Shown here: positions 44,458 to 53,970 of the stretch, piece by piece
Numbering within the stretch: position 1 is the first letter of the stretch
Layout of the letters: the number at the start of each line of letters is the position of its first letter
NCBI GenBank assembly: GCA_017935645.1
Contig: JAGBHF010000044.1
Location: 1 to 59,269, forward strand
DNA length: 59,269 nt
Source of the DNA: Bacteroidaceae bacterium
GTDB taxonomy: Bacteria; Bacteroidota; Bacteroidia; Bacteroidales; Barnesiellaceae_A
Reading direction: 5' to 3'
Translations under genes and position numbers: made by a program
The notes under the pieces: model-generated
Database searches by the model: none
What the model was told of the DNA's origin: nothing
What the model saw: only the letters and a program-made list of their open reading frames with translations

Positions 44458-44871
44458 ATGAACTTAGACCAAGTACGCATCATCGACTTGCAGACAATAC
44501 GCGACTATCGTGGCAATCTGTCGATAATAGAGAGTGGCACTTCCATTCCCTTCGAGGTGGCACGCACCTATTGGATATATGATGTGCCGGGTGGCGCACA
44601 CCGCACCGGACACGCCTTCCGCACACAACATGAGTTTATAGTAGCCCTATCGGGCAGTTTCGATGTGATACTCGATGACGGCAAGGAACGCAAGCGTTAC
44701 CACCTGTGTCGTTCGCATCACGGATTGTATGTACCCAATATGATATGGCGTGAGTTGGACAATTTTTCGACCAACTCGGTGGCAATGGTGCTGAGTTCGA
44801 CCCTATACGATGCCAACGACTATATAGAAGAGTATACAACCTACTGTCAAGCACTGAAAGATAATGAATAA
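44458..44871 (+). CDS. FdtA/QdtA-like sugar isomerase cupin, divergent copy
   Basis: A 137-residue cupin starting at 44458; the open frame to 44107 lies over the pfkA promoter and coding region. It fits the dTDP-4-oxo-6-deoxyglucose 3,4-ketoisomerase family (YWIYDVPGG, VALSGSFDVILDDG, PNMIWRELDNFS). In the active-site motif GxHAH it reads GHAF: His52 is kept but the second His is Phe54. It shares the whole fold with the next gene, which has both His. It may be an inactive or altered partner, or a different isomerase. It overlaps the next gene by 8 bp. Confidence 0.8.
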   Translation: MNLDQVRIIDLQTIRDYRGNLSIIESGTSIPFEVARTYWIYDVPGGAHRTGHAFRTQHEFIVALSGSFDVILDDGKERKRYHLCRSHHGLYVPNMIWRELDNFSTNSVAMVLSSTLYDANDYIEEYTTYCQALKDNE

Positions 44872-45298
44872 GCCTACACGATATACCGTAGACGAGTGTA
44901 AGGTAATAAACCTTACCAAGTATACTCGACCCAATGGCAACCTGACGGTTGTAGAGAACAATCATATTACACCCTTCAACGTGAAACGTGTATACTACTT
45001 GTATGACGTACCGGCCGGCGCCGAGCGTGGAGGGCACGCACACAAAGAGCTACAACAATTTGTCATTGCTGTCAGTGGCAGTTTCGATGTTGTAATAGAC
45101 GATGGACACGAGCGTCGCAAAGTGTCACTCAACCGTCCATTCAGAGGCTTACATATACGCCAAGGTATATGGCGTGAGCTGGAAAACTTCTCATCGGGTG
45201 CTGTATGCCTTGTGTTGGCATCGGAACACTATGACGAGGAGGACTACATACGCAAATATGACCAATTCGTGGAGTATATAAAGGAGATAGAGCAATGA
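44864..45298 (+). CDS. FdtA/QdtA-like dTDP-sugar 3,4-ketoisomerase
   Basis: A 144-residue cupin paralogous to the preceding gene. The active-site motif is intact as RGGHAH (His58, His60), with YYLYDVPAG and [13 protein letters not shown]. Characterised relatives convert dTDP-4-oxo-6-deoxyglucose into the 3-oxo isomer for amination. The next gene, overlapping by 4 bp, is an aminotransferase of the FdtB class, which would use that product to make a 3-amino-3,6-dideoxyhexose. Whether the final sugar is Fuc3N or Qui3N cannot be told. Confidence 0.85.
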   Translation: MNKPTRYTVDECKVINLTKYTRPNGNLTVVENNHITPFNVKRVYYLYDVPAGAERGGHAHKELQQFVIAVSGSFDVVIDDGHERRKVSLNRPFRGLHIRQGIWRELENFSSGAVCLVLASEHYDEEDYIRKYDQFVEYIKEIEQ

Positions 45299-46413
45299 AA
45301 ACCTACGACCTGCTATCGCTGCAACAACTCAATGCGCCTTACGCCCACGAACTGAAAGAGGCTGCTTGTCGCGTTATCGACTCGGGATGGTATCTGCGTG
45401 GAACAGAGACCGAGGCCTTTGAGCGCGAAATGGCTGCATACTTGGGTATAAATCAGGTTGTGGGTGTTGCCAACGGATTGGATGCCCTGCGACTTATATT
45501 CAAAGCCTATATTGCATTGGGAAGGCTTCAACCCGGTGATGAGGTTATCGTTCCGGCCAATACCTTTATAGCATCGGTATTGGCTATTACCGATTGCGAC
45601 CTCGTACCCCGCTTTGTTGAGCCATCAATATCGACCCACAACCTCGACACCTCGCTTATCGAGCAAGCTATCACTACTCGCACTCGCGCCATCTTGGTAG
45701 TACATCTATATGGTCGTGCCTGCTGGGATGAACAACTTGTAGCAACAGCTCGCAAGCACAACTTGCTCATTATCGAAGATAATGCCCAAGCATTAGGAGC
45801 ACGCACCGACAACGGGGTACACACCGGTACATTGGGCGATGCGGCAGGAACAAGTTTCTATCCGGGTAAAAATTTGGGAGCATTGGGCGATGCCGGCATG
45901 GTGACTACTCGCGACAATGAATTGGCTCGAATGGTGCGCGCCTTAGGCAACTATGGTGGCAACACCCGATATATATATGAACACCAAGGACTGAACAGTC
46001 GCATAGACGAGATACAAGCTGCCATGTTGCGGGTAAAGTTGCAGTACATCGACAGCGAAAACCAACGTCGCAGCCACATAGCACAGCAATACAACACGTC
46101 GATCGACAACCCATATATCACCCTACCTCAACTGCCCGCACAACCCCACTCGCACGTGTGGCATCAGTATGTAGTATGTACACAGTACCGCGACGCTTTT
46201 ATGCAATACATGCGCAACAACGGTATAGCAACGGCTATTCACTACCCCATACCGCCTCACAAACACGAGGCTTACAAGGCATACAATACTCTATCGTTAC
46301 CACTCACCGAACGGTTGGCCAACGAGGTAGTGAGCCTACCCATAGCTCCATACCTTACAGACGATGATGTTGAATATATTGCTCAAGTAATCAACCGATT
46401 TGAAATAGAATAA
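45295..46413 (+). CDS. DegT/DnrJ/EryC1/StrS-family sugar aminotransferase (FdtB-like)
   Basis: A 372-residue PLP-dependent aminotransferase. [27 protein letters not shown] and [17 protein letters not shown] are signatures; the Lys in the last one forms the PLP aldimine. With an FdtA-like isomerase directly upstream it should aminate C3 of a dTDP-3-keto-6-deoxyhexose. No rmlA/rmlB genes and no N-acetyltransferase gene lie beside it; the O-acetyltransferase at 53333 is a weak candidate for a later step. nadC follows by 29 bp. Confidence 0.88.
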   Translation: MKTYDLLSLQQLNAPYAHELKEAACRVIDSGWYLRGTETEAFEREMAAYLGINQVVGVANGLDALRLIFKAYIALGRLQPGDEVIVPANTFIASVLAITDCDLVPRFVEPSISTHNLDTSLIEQAITTRTRAILVVHLYGRACWDEQLVATARKHNLLIIEDNAQALGARTDNGVHTGTLGDAAGTSFYPGKNLGALGDAGMVTTRDNELARMVRALGNYGGNTRYIYEHQGLNSRIDEIQAAMLRVKLQYIDSENQRRSHIAQQYNTSIDNPYITLPQLPAQPHSHVWHQYVVCTQYRDAFMQYMRNNGIATAIHYPIPPHKHEAYKAYNTLSLPLTERLANEVVSLPIAPYLTDDDVEYIAQVINRFEIE

Positions 46414-46442
46414 AATTAATCATTATAATACATCGAAGAAAT

Positions 46443-47291
46443 ATGAAAACACCTCAAGAACTTATCGATGAACTTATCACACTTGCATTTAACGAAGATA
46501 TAGGTGATGGCGACCATACTACATTGTGTTGCATACCTGCAACCGAAATGGGAAAACAAAAGTTGCTCATCAAAGAGGCCGGTGTATTGGCCGGTGTCGA
46601 TATGGCACGTCGCGTTATTAACTACTTCGACCCCGAGTTGAAGATAACCTCGTATATCGAAGACGGAGCTGAGGTACAACCCGGAGATGTAGCGTTTGTG
46701 GTTGAAGGTCGCGTACAATCGCTGCTGCAAGTAGAGCGCACCATGCTCAATATCATGCAACGCATGAGCGGTATTGCTACCACTACTCGCAAATATGTGC
46801 GCCTGCTTGAAGGTACAGGCACTCGCGTACTCGACACTCGCAAGACAACACCCGGATTGCGCATGATAGAAAAAGAGGCCGTAAAAATAGGTGGTGGCGT
46901 CAATCACCGCATAGGCCTTTTCGATATGATATTGCTAAAAGATAATCACGTTGACTTTGCCGGCGGTATCGAGAACGCCATTGTACGTGCCAAGGAGTAT
47001 CTGCGCGAGAATGGTAAAGACCTCAAGATTGAGATTGAAGTGCGCAACATGGACGAACTGCGCGAAGTATTGCGCGTAGGTGGCGTAGACCGCATCATGC
47101 TCGACAACTTCACCCCCGCACTTACACGCGAAGCCGTTGCACTTATCGACCACCGTTTCGAGACCGAGTCATCGGGCGGTATTACATTCGATACCATTCG
47201 TTCATACGCCGAATGTGGTGTCGACTACGTTTCGGTAGGTGCTCTCACCCACTCGGTCAAAGGTCTTGACATGAGCTTCAAGGCTTGTTAA
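46443..47291 (+). CDS. nadC: Nicotinate-nucleotide pyrophosphorylase (carboxylating)
   Basis: A 282-residue NadC: FNEDIGDGDHTT near the N-terminus, RVLDTRKTTPGLR with phosphoribosyl-binding residues, and KIGGGVNHRIGLFDMILLKDNH. It makes nicotinate mononucleotide from quinolinate and PRPP in NAD synthesis. No nadA or nadB gene is adjacent. A terminator follows 24 bp after the stop. Confidence 0.96.
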   Translation: MKTPQELIDELITLAFNEDIGDGDHTTLCCIPATEMGKQKLLIKEAGVLAGVDMARRVINYFDPELKITSYIEDGAEVQPGDVAFVVEGRVQSLLQVERTMLNIMQRMSGIATTTRKYVRLLEGTGTRVLDTRKTTPGLRMIEKEAVKIGGGVNHRIGLFDMILLKDNHVDFAGGIENAIVRAKEYLRENGKDLKIEIEVRNMDELREVLRVGGVDRIMLDNFTPALTREAVALIDHRFETESSGGITFDTIRSYAECGVDYVSVGALTHSVKGLDMSFKAC

Positions 47292-47314
47292 TAGAGATTT
47301 TTATTAATCGTATC

Positions 47315-47352
47315 ACAGAGCTATTCCACTTACGGAGTAGCTCTGCTTTTTT
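47315..47352 (+). terminator. Terminator after nadC
   Basis: CAGAGCTATTCC pairs with CGGAGTAGCTCTG (one bulged base) around ACTTA, then CTTTTTTT. Confidence 0.85.
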
Positions 47353-47456
47353 ATATATATCATTTTAAAACAGCAGATTAGACAATCGCAAACAAGGCAA
47401 TCCATTACGCTGTTGAATATCCTAAACGTTAAAACATCATAAAATATACGCTTGAT

Positions 47457-47488
47457 ATTGTAGACTTAAAATTTCAATTTTACCTTTG
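47457..47488 (+). promoter_or_regulatory. Promoter of the activase-TetR operon
   Basis: ATTG (47457-47460), 20 bases, then TACCTTTG (47481-47488). The expected RNA start near 47495 falls directly before the palindrome at 47503-47518. Confidence 0.65.
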
Positions 47489-47492
47489 CGTC

Positions 47493-47518
47493 TGACATTT
47501 GTGTCAAACATGTATGAC
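47493..47518 (+). promoter_or_regulatory. Candidate TetR operator
   Basis: GTCAAACATGTATGAC at 47503-47518 is a 16-bp palindrome with a single mismatched pair. The overlapping TGACA-TTTG-TGTCA (47493-47506) is a second, perfect inverted repeat. Three TGACA/TGTCA half-sites therefore cover the predicted transcription start. TetR proteins typically bind palindromes of this size at such positions, and a TetR gene is in the same operon; binding itself is inference. Confidence 0.55.
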
Positions 47519-47528
47519 AACACTTTAA

Positions 47529-50500
47529 ATGCTACGCTTAGGAATTGATATTGGCTCTACTACAGTAAAGTTTGTTGCTGTAGATATAGATGGTAAAACC
47601 GTTTTTACACGATACGGTAGACATAATACTCAAACATTGGAAGTTGTTACTTCATTTCTCGGTGAATTGGGCAAGGCATACCCCAAAGAGAAGGTATCGG
47701 TAAGAGTGACAGGCTCGGTAGGTATGGGATACTCTGAACGATATGCACTCCCTTTTGTGCAGGAAGTTGTTGCGGCATCCATAGCAATCAGAGAAAAAAA
47801 CATTAAGGCATCTACTATGATAGATATAGGAGGTGAGGATGCTAAAATTGTATTCTTCAAAGAGGGTGTTGCCGAGGATTTGAGAATGAATGGCAATTGT
47901 GCCGGAGGTACGGGTGCATTCATCGATCAAATGGCAATAATCATGGGTGTAGATGTAAATAAGTTGGATGAGCTTGCATTATCGGCCACACAGATATACC
48001 CTATTGCATCTCGATGCGGTGTGTTCTGCAAGACCGATATTCAAAATCTTACAGCTCATAATGTAAGCCGCGAAAATATTGCAGCATCGATTTTTCACGC
48101 CGTAACAGTGCAAACTATTACAACTCTCGCACGAGGCTATGAAATAAAGCCCCCTATTATCTTCTGTGGGGGTCCATTAACTTTCATAACTGCATTACGC
48201 AATGCCTTTATGAACTACTTGTCCTTATCCGACAAGGACATACTTATTCCCGAACATGGCGAGTTACTACCGGCGCTGGGTACGGCATTGGCTAAGGTTG
48301 AAAATGAAAAGTGGCAATCAATTGAGGATATCATTGAACAACTTCAAACAACACCCCAACACCGTAGTAAAGGTAATAATGAACTGAGTGCAATCTTTGA
48401 AAATAGCGAACAATATAATGAGTGGTCAAATCGTATTGCGCAAAATCAAATTCCTAAGGCGGAACTACACAAAGGTTGTCAGAAGGTGTATATCGGTGTT
48501 GATTCAGGGTCAACAACAACAAAAATAGTCGTACTCAATGAGCAGGCCGAATTACTATATACTTATTACAGAAATAATGGAGGAAAGCCTATTGAAACAG
48601 TTATTGAAGGTCTTTCGCAACTGCAAAAAGAGTGTAAAGAAAAAGATGCGACATTATATATTGTGGGTAGCTGTTCAACAGGATATGGCGAGGACTTGAT
48701 TAAGGCGACCTTCAACATGGGGTCGAGTATCGTCGAAACTATTGCACATTACAAGGCCGCACAACACTTCGACCCCAAGGTAAGTTTTATCCTTGATATT
48801 GGCGGACAGGATATGAAAGCCATTTTTGTGAAAGATGGTGTGATAAACCGCATTGAAATAAACGAAGCCTGCTCATCGGGTTGCGGTTCATTTATAGAAA
48901 CATTTGCACAAAGTCATGGCCTGTCGGTTGCAGAATTTGCCCAAAAAGCGTGTCAATCAACCGCTCCTTCACAACTCGGCACACGTTGCACGGTGTTTAT
49001 GAATTCGAGAGTAAAACAGGTATTGAGAGAAGGTGCAACCGTAAACGATATTTCGGCTGGATTGGCCTATTCGGTGATAAAAAATTGTCTTTTCAAAGTA
49101 CTCAAACTTAAAGACACGACCGAACTTGGCAATCACATAGTAGTACAAGGTGGCACAATGCGCAATGATGCCATTGTACGGGCATTGGAGTTATTGTCCC
49201 AAACCGAGGTGTCTCGTAGCAATTATCCTGAACTGATGGGAGCTATGGGATGTGCACTCTATGCCATGGAGCATTCGACAGCTATGACAACACTTGATGA
49301 AATGCTATCAACGGCCACATACACTACACGCACCCTACAGTGTCATGGTTGCGAAAATAACTGCTCTGTTCAACAATACAATTTCGGAAATGGCAGACGT
49401 TACTATTCAGGAAATCGTTGTGAAAAGCATTTTTCTAACAAAGGCAAGTTGAAAGAAAGCTGTCGCAATATGTACGAAGTGAAAAACGATTTACTATTTG
49501 CCAGAGAAAAGAAAATTGCGAATGCTCGATGTACTATCGGCATTCCGCGCATACTGAATATATATGAAGAGTACCCATTCTGGCACAAGCTGTTTACTGA
49601 ATGTGAGATAGATGTTATACTGTCCGCACCATCAAATTTTACTGCCTACGAACAATACTCACGAATGGTAATGTCCGATAATATTTGTTTTCCTGCCAAA
49701 TTAGTTCATAGCCACATTGCATACTTACGCGACAAGGGTGTAGATAGGATTTTTATGCCATTTGTTATATATGAAAAGCAGAGTGATAAAGAGCAGAACA
49801 GCTACAATTGTCCGATTGTTACGGGCTACTCGGCAGTTGTAAAAAGTGTTCAACAATCATCTACACCCATAGACTCTCCTATCATCAGTTTCAAAGATAA
49901 GAAATTACTGTTTAAGCAAATCGAGAAGTATCTGCAATCTTTAAATATCAAACGCAGTGTAATCAAGCAGGCATTTGATAAAGCTGTAGAGGAGCAAGAG
50001 TTGTTCTGCAAAAAGATAGCAACACTAAACGAACAAACACTATCGGCTGCACTACGCAACGGCCAAATGTCAATACTCCTCGCCGGACGACCTTACCACG
50101 CCGACCCTTTAATTCAACATAAGGTATCGAATATGCTTGCCGAGATGGGTATCAATGTACTTACAGACGATGTGGTGCGAGGAATGGACATTGATATCAG
50201 CGACTTGCATTATCTGGAACAATGGTCCTATCCTAATCGAATAATGCAAGCCGCCAAGTGGACTACATTGCAGAGTGAGCTGGTACAATTTGTCGAATTG
50301 ACTTCATTCGGTTGCGGACCCGATGCTTTTATCATTGATGAGGTACGCGATGTGCTGTTACGCCACCACAAGCCTTTCACGTTGCTCAAACTGGACGATA
50401 TAAACAATATAGGATCGATGCGACTTCGTGTGCGTTCGTTGGTTGATAGCCTAAATATGTCAATAAATCACAAGCCCGAAAGAGAAAAACCCATTCCATT

Positions 50501-51740
50501 CCGAACAACCCCTATTTATGACAACGAGTATCGCCATCGTAAAGTTATTATTCCATTCTTTACATCGGCTATATCGCCACTGTTACCATCTATCATGCGC
50601 GTTGCCGGCTATGATGCCGATTGCCTCCCAATTAGCGATGAAGAGTCGGTAAGTTGGGGTCTCAAATACGCCAACAATGAAGTGTGCTATCCGGCAACTC
50701 TTATTATAGGCGATATAATCAAGGCATTCAGGAGTGGTAAATACGACCCTTCCAAGACAGTTGTTGGCATTACACAAACGGGTGGACAATGTCGGGCGTC
50801 AAACTATCTACCAATGCTCAAAAAAGCTTTGACAGATGCCGGTTACGACAATGTACCGGTTATATCGTTGGTCATAGGCTCGGGTATCAAAAACAATCAA
50901 CCTGCATTTCATGTCAATTGGGCAAAAATATTCCCTATTGCACTACGCGCTGTTTTGTATAGCGACTGTATTAATAAGTTCTATCATGCAGCTGTTGTCC
51001 GCGAGAATAAGAGTGGTGTTGCAGCCGAATTGCGCAACGTTTATCTGCAGTTAGGCGCAGATCTAATAGAGCGTGGACGAAGTAACGAACTGTTGAAACA
51101 CTTGGCAATTGCAGCCGAAGAGTTTAATGCGATATGCCATGATATCGAGCTACCCAAAGTGGGTATTGTAGGCGAAATTTACCTCAAGTTCAACTCATTT
51201 GCACAACGAAACATCGTAGATTGGCTCATAGAGCAGCACATAGAGGTTGTACCACCGGTACTAATTGATTTCTTTACACAGGCATTTGTCAATCGTAGAG
51301 TAAAGAACAAAGAGTACATTACAAAACAAGAATTTAGCAATATTGCCATGAGTGGACTCTATCGACTCGTAGACATGGAGATAAAAAAGTTTAATAACAT
51401 AGGTGCTAAATTTTACTATTTCACAGCATTTGGCGACATCTTTCATGAAGCCGAACAAGCCGAAAAAATCATCACACTCAATGCCCAATTCGGCGAAGGT
51501 TGGTTACTACCGGGTGAGATTATCTCTTATGTTGAGAGCGGTGTTAAAAACGTCATCAGCCTACAACCTTTCGGTTGTATTGCCAACCATATTGTTTCAA
51601 AAGGAATAGAAAAGAGGCTGAAAGCCCTCTATTCTGAGTTAAAATTACTATCTTTGGACTTTGATAGCAGTGTTAGCGATGTGAACATCAAAAATAGGCT
51701 ACTGCTGTTTATCGACAATGTGAATGAATACAAACGCTAA
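47529..51740 (+). CDS. Giant acyl-CoA dehydratase activase / HgdB-like fusion protein
   Basis: A 1403-residue cytosolic protein. It contains two actin-fold activase modules of the HgdC/BadF type: residues 1-270 (DIGSTT at 6-11; Cys124 and Cys163) and residues 320-595 (DSGSTTTK from 325; Cys448 and Cys487). Both keep the 39-residue spacing of the cysteines that in HgdC hold a [4Fe-4S] cluster across the dimer. Then come a Cys cluster (C605, C608, C612), a DUF2229-like region from about 665 (GIPRILNIYEEYPFW, CFPAKLVHSHI), an HgdB/D-like region from about 845 (LLAGRPYHADP), and a GGQCRASNYLP motif near 1088. It could be a self-contained activator-reductase for a difficult reduction. Its substrate is unknown. 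No separate dehydratase subunits are nearby. Confidence 0.85.
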   Translation: MLRLGIDIGSTTVKFVAVDIDGKTVFTRYGRHNTQTLEVVTSFLGELGKAYPKEKVSVRVTGSVGMGYSERYALPFVQEVVAASIAIREKNIKASTMIDIGGEDAKIVFFKEGVAEDLRMNGNCAGGTGAFIDQMAIIMGVDVNKLDELALSATQIYPIASRCGVFCKTDIQNLTAHNVSRENIAASIFHAVTVQTITTLARGYEIKPPIIFCGGPLTFITALRNAFMNYLSLSDKDILIPEHGELLPALGTALAKVENEKWQSIEDIIEQLQTTPQHRSKGNNELSAIFENSEQYNEWSNRIAQNQIPKAELHKGCQKVYIGVDSGSTTTKIVVLNEQAELLYTYYRNNGGKPIETVIEGLSQLQKECKEKDATLYIVGSCSTGYGEDLIKATFNMGSSIVETIAHYKAAQHFDPKVSFILDIGGQDMKAIFVKDGVINRIEINEACSSGCGSFIETFAQSHGLSVAEFAQKACQSTAPSQLGTRCTVFMNSRVKQVLREGATVNDISAGLAYSVIKNCLFKVLKLKDTTELGNHIVVQGGTMRNDAIVRALELLSQTEVSRSNYPELMGAMGCALYAMEHSTAMTTLDEMLSTATYTTRTLQCHGCENNCSVQQYNFGNGRRYYSGNRCEKHFSNKGKLKESCRNMYEVKNDLLFAREKKIANARCTIGIPRILNIYEEYPFWHKLFTECEIDVILSAPSNFTAYEQYSRMVMSDNICFPAKLVHSHIAYLRDKGVDRIFMPFVIYEKQSDKEQNSYNCPIVTGYSAVVKSVQQSSTPIDSPIISFKDKKLLFKQIEKYLQSLNIKRSVIKQAFDKAVEEQELFCKKIATLNEQTLSAALRNGQMSILLAGRPYHADPLIQHKVSNMLAEMGINVLTDDVVRGMDIDISDLHYLEQWSYPNRIMQAAKWTTLQSELVQFVELTSFGCGPDAFIIDEVRDVLLRHHKPFTLLKLDDINNIGSMRLRVRSLVDSLNMSINHKPEREKPIPFRTTPIYDNEYRHRKVIIPFFTSAISPLLPSIMRVAGYDADCLPISDEESVSWGLKYANNEVCYPATLIIGDIIKAFRSGKYDPSKTVVGITQTGGQCRASNYLPMLKKALTDAGYDNVPVISLVIGSGIKNNQPAFHVNWAKIFPIALRAVLYSDCINKFYHAAVVRENKSGVAAELRNVYLQLGADLIERGRSNELLKHLAIAAEEFNAICHDIELPKVGIVGEIYLKFNSFAQRNIVDWLIEQHIEVVPPVLIDFFTQAFVNRRVKNKEYITKQEFSNIAMSGLYRLVDMEIKKFNNIGAKFYYFTAFGDIFHEAEQAEKIITLNAQFGEGWLLPGEIISYVESGVKNVISLQPFGCIANHIVSKGIEKRLKALYSELKLLSLDFDSSVSDVNIKNRLLLFIDNVNEYKR

Positions 51741-51752
51741 TAAAACACATAG

Positions 51753-52349
51753 ATGGAAAATAGGATAATCAAGGCTGCTCGAGAAGTTTTTATTGACAAA
51801 GGCTTCGCCGAAACAAGCATGAGCGAAATTGCTACCGTTGTCGGAATAAATCGCCCCGCTCTGCACTACTATTTTCGTACCAAAGACAAGATGTTTCAGG
51901 CAGTGTTTGGCGATATTGTACAGTCGATTGTACCTGCGGTATTCGACAATCTTATGCACCGAGAACTACCCCTATCGGAACGTGTAGAACGCATTGTTGA
52001 TGCCTACATAAGCCTGTTCACAGAAAATCCGCGTTTGCCAATGTTTATGATGCGTGAACTAAATCGCGACCCCGAACTACTTATAAACACCATTCGCAGT
52101 CTTAATGTAATAGATACAATGAAGGAGGCCTTTACTTCATTGCAAGAAGAAATGAACGAAGGCAAATTGAAAAATATTCCACTTCAATTTCTATTCTATA
52201 ACATGTATGGGATGTTAATAATCCCATTTTTGACAAAAGACGCCGTACAAAAACTCTATACACAAAGCGAAGAAGAGTTTCTTACCTATATTGCCATATG
52301 GAAAAATGTCGTAGTATCTCAAATATGTAACCTACTCGAGGTGCAATAA
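51753..52349 (+). CDS. TetR-family transcriptional regulator
   Basis: A 198-residue regulator with the TetR N-terminal DNA-binding domain (residues about 8-55: IDKGFAETSMSEIATVVG, INRPALHYYFRTKDKMF, the LHYYF signature) and a helical ligand-binding domain. It starts 12 bp after the activase stop, so it is in that operon, and a palindrome at the operon promoter suggests autoregulation. The ligand is unknown; a CoA thioester or related acid would fit the upstream gene (inference). Confidence 0.9.
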   Translation: MENRIIKAAREVFIDKGFAETSMSEIATVVGINRPALHYYFRTKDKMFQAVFGDIVQSIVPAVFDNLMHRELPLSERVERIVDAYISLFTENPRLPMFMMRELNRDPELLINTIRSLNVIDTMKEAFTSLQEEMNEGKLKNIPLQFLFYNMYGMLIIPFLTKDAVQKLYTQSEEEFLTYIAIWKNVVVSQICNLLEVQ

Positions 52350-52351
52350 AT

Positions 52352-53308
52352 ATGCAACGACTGATTTGCTCGCTTTTACTCACTTTAGCATCGTTGACAA
52401 CTATGGCTCAAAGCGAATATCCCATTCATGAGGATTTTCGTTCGGCATATCGCATCACCGCACCCCTCGGACGCGGTGTATTGAGCATAGGCAACGCTTT
52501 CCTATCGGTGATGCCAAAGGACATGCACTCCGATAAAGAACTGACAATAAAGAAAATAAAAATCACCTCAACAACCGACGGCAAGGAGTTTGGTGCATGG
52601 GTAATTACGCCCCAAGAGAGTGACGCGCCACACCCTGCAATACTCTTTGTACACGGCGGAGGTTTCGTATTCAAGGGCGCACCTTACCACTACGACCTTG
52701 CCAAAGAGTATGCCCGACGCACTCATTCGGTAGTCGTTATGGTCGATTATCGCACGGCACACAACAACCCCTATGGCACCTCGCTGCAAGATTGCATGGA
52801 TGCGTGGCAGTGGATGATAAACAGTGCCCAAGACCTCGGCATCGACATTACACGAACAGCCATTGTAGGCGACTCGGCAGGCGGGTTTATTGCCATTAAG
52901 ACGGTACTTGGGAGCAATATTCGCCCCTCGAAGTTGATGCTTATTTATCCCGTTATCGATTGCACGATGCGCACCGAAAGCATGGCAAAGTTTGACGACA
53001 CACCTGTGTGGAACAGCAAGTTAAACAAGAAGATGTGGGAGTACTACCTGCAAGGCGAAACGGAAAAGTCGCTACTTGACCTTACCCCAAATGAGTTGCA
53101 AATGATGCCTACCACCTATGTCGAAACAGCTGAGTTTGACTGCTTGCGTGACGAGGGGTATGAGTTTGCGATAATGTTGCAAGATGTCGGGGTGACAACC
53201 ACACTCAGCCCTACCCTGGGTACTATGCACGGCTTTGATATGGCACAGCGTAGCGAAATAACCCAACGCCAAATCACCGAACGATGCAAGTGGCTCGGGG
53301 AGTGGTAG
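52352..53308 (+). CDS. Secreted alpha/beta hydrolase (hormone-sensitive-lipase type)
   Basis: A 318-residue esterase-like protein with a signal peptide (MQRLICSLLLTLASLTTMAQ). The oxyanion HGGG motif (FVHGGGFVF), nucleophile GDSAGG, then Asp in AEFDCLRDEG and His in TMHGFDM complete the triad of the HSL family. It acts in the periplasm or outside on short acyl esters. The start is 2 bp after the TetR stop, so it is coupled to the regulator and may be part of the same regulon. Confidence 0.88.
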   Translation: MQRLICSLLLTLASLTTMAQSEYPIHEDFRSAYRITAPLGRGVLSIGNAFLSVMPKDMHSDKELTIKKIKITSTTDGKEFGAWVITPQESDAPHPAILFVHGGGFVFKGAPYHYDLAKEYARRTHSVVVMVDYRTAHNNPYGTSLQDCMDAWQWMINSAQDLGIDITRTAIVGDSAGGFIAIKTVLGSNIRPSKLMLIYPVIDCTMRTESMAKFDDTPVWNSKLNKKMWEYYLQGETEKSLLDLTPNELQMMPTTYVETAEFDCLRDEGYEFAIMLQDVGVTTTLSPTLGTMHGFDMAQRSEITQRQITERCKWLGEW

Positions 53309-53332
53309 AAATATTAATAAACAATTTTTCAG

Positions 53333-53926
53333 ATGACCGAAAAAGAAAAGATGTTGCGTCAGATGTTATATGATGCAAACAACGATACAAACCTTATCGA
53401 GGAACGCAAGATAGCGAAAGACCTCTGTTATGATTTCAACCGATTACGCCCTTCGGATGTTGTCGAGCAACAGAAAATTATGCGTCAGTTGTTGGGCAAG
53501 ACAGTAGGCGATAGTTTCTGCATTGTTGCACCTTTTTGGTGTGACTACGGCTACAATATCGAGATTGGTGAGAACTTTTTTGCCAACCACAATACGGTAA
53601 TTCTCGACGGAGCGAAGGTAAAGTTCGGCAATAATGTCTTTATTGCCCCAAACTGCGGTTTTCACACCGCAGGACACCCCATCGATGCCGAGCGAAGGAA
53701 TCAAGGATTGGAGTATGCCTATCCCATCACTGTGGGCGATAATGTGTGGATAGGTGCAGGTGTGCAGGTTATGCCGGGTGTAACCATCGGCTCGAATGTC
53801 GTAATCGGCGGAGGCTCGGTGGTGGTAAAAGACATACCATCGAACGTAGTGGCGGTAGGCAACCCCTGCCGTGTAGTGCGCTCAATCACCGATGAGGATA
53901 AACTCAAGTCGTGGGATAGGAAATAG
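53333..53926 (+). CDS. Sugar O-acetyltransferase (Maa/LacA-like)
   Basis: A 197-residue left-handed beta-helix acetyltransferase. The N-terminal helical cap (MTEKEKMLRQMLYDANND) is that of maltose/galactoside acetyltransferases; FHTAGHPIDAERR holds the catalytic His, and the hexapeptide repeats run from about residue 125 (VGDNVWIGAGVQVMPGVTIG). It transfers acetyl from acetyl-CoA to a sugar hydroxyl. 24 bp separate it from the hydrolase gene. Confidence 0.9.
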   Translation: MTEKEKMLRQMLYDANNDTNLIEERKIAKDLCYDFNRLRPSDVVEQQKIMRQLLGKTVGDSFCIVAPFWCDYGYNIEIGENFFANHNTVILDGAKVKFGNNVFIAPNCGFHTAGHPIDAERRNQGLEYAYPITVGDNVWIGAGVQVMPGVTIGSNVVIGGGSVVVKDIPSNVVAVGNPCRVVRSITDEDKLKSWDRK

Positions 53927-53970
53927 GAGAAATACTATTAGGATAATACGAAATAAAAACTGAGTGAAAT

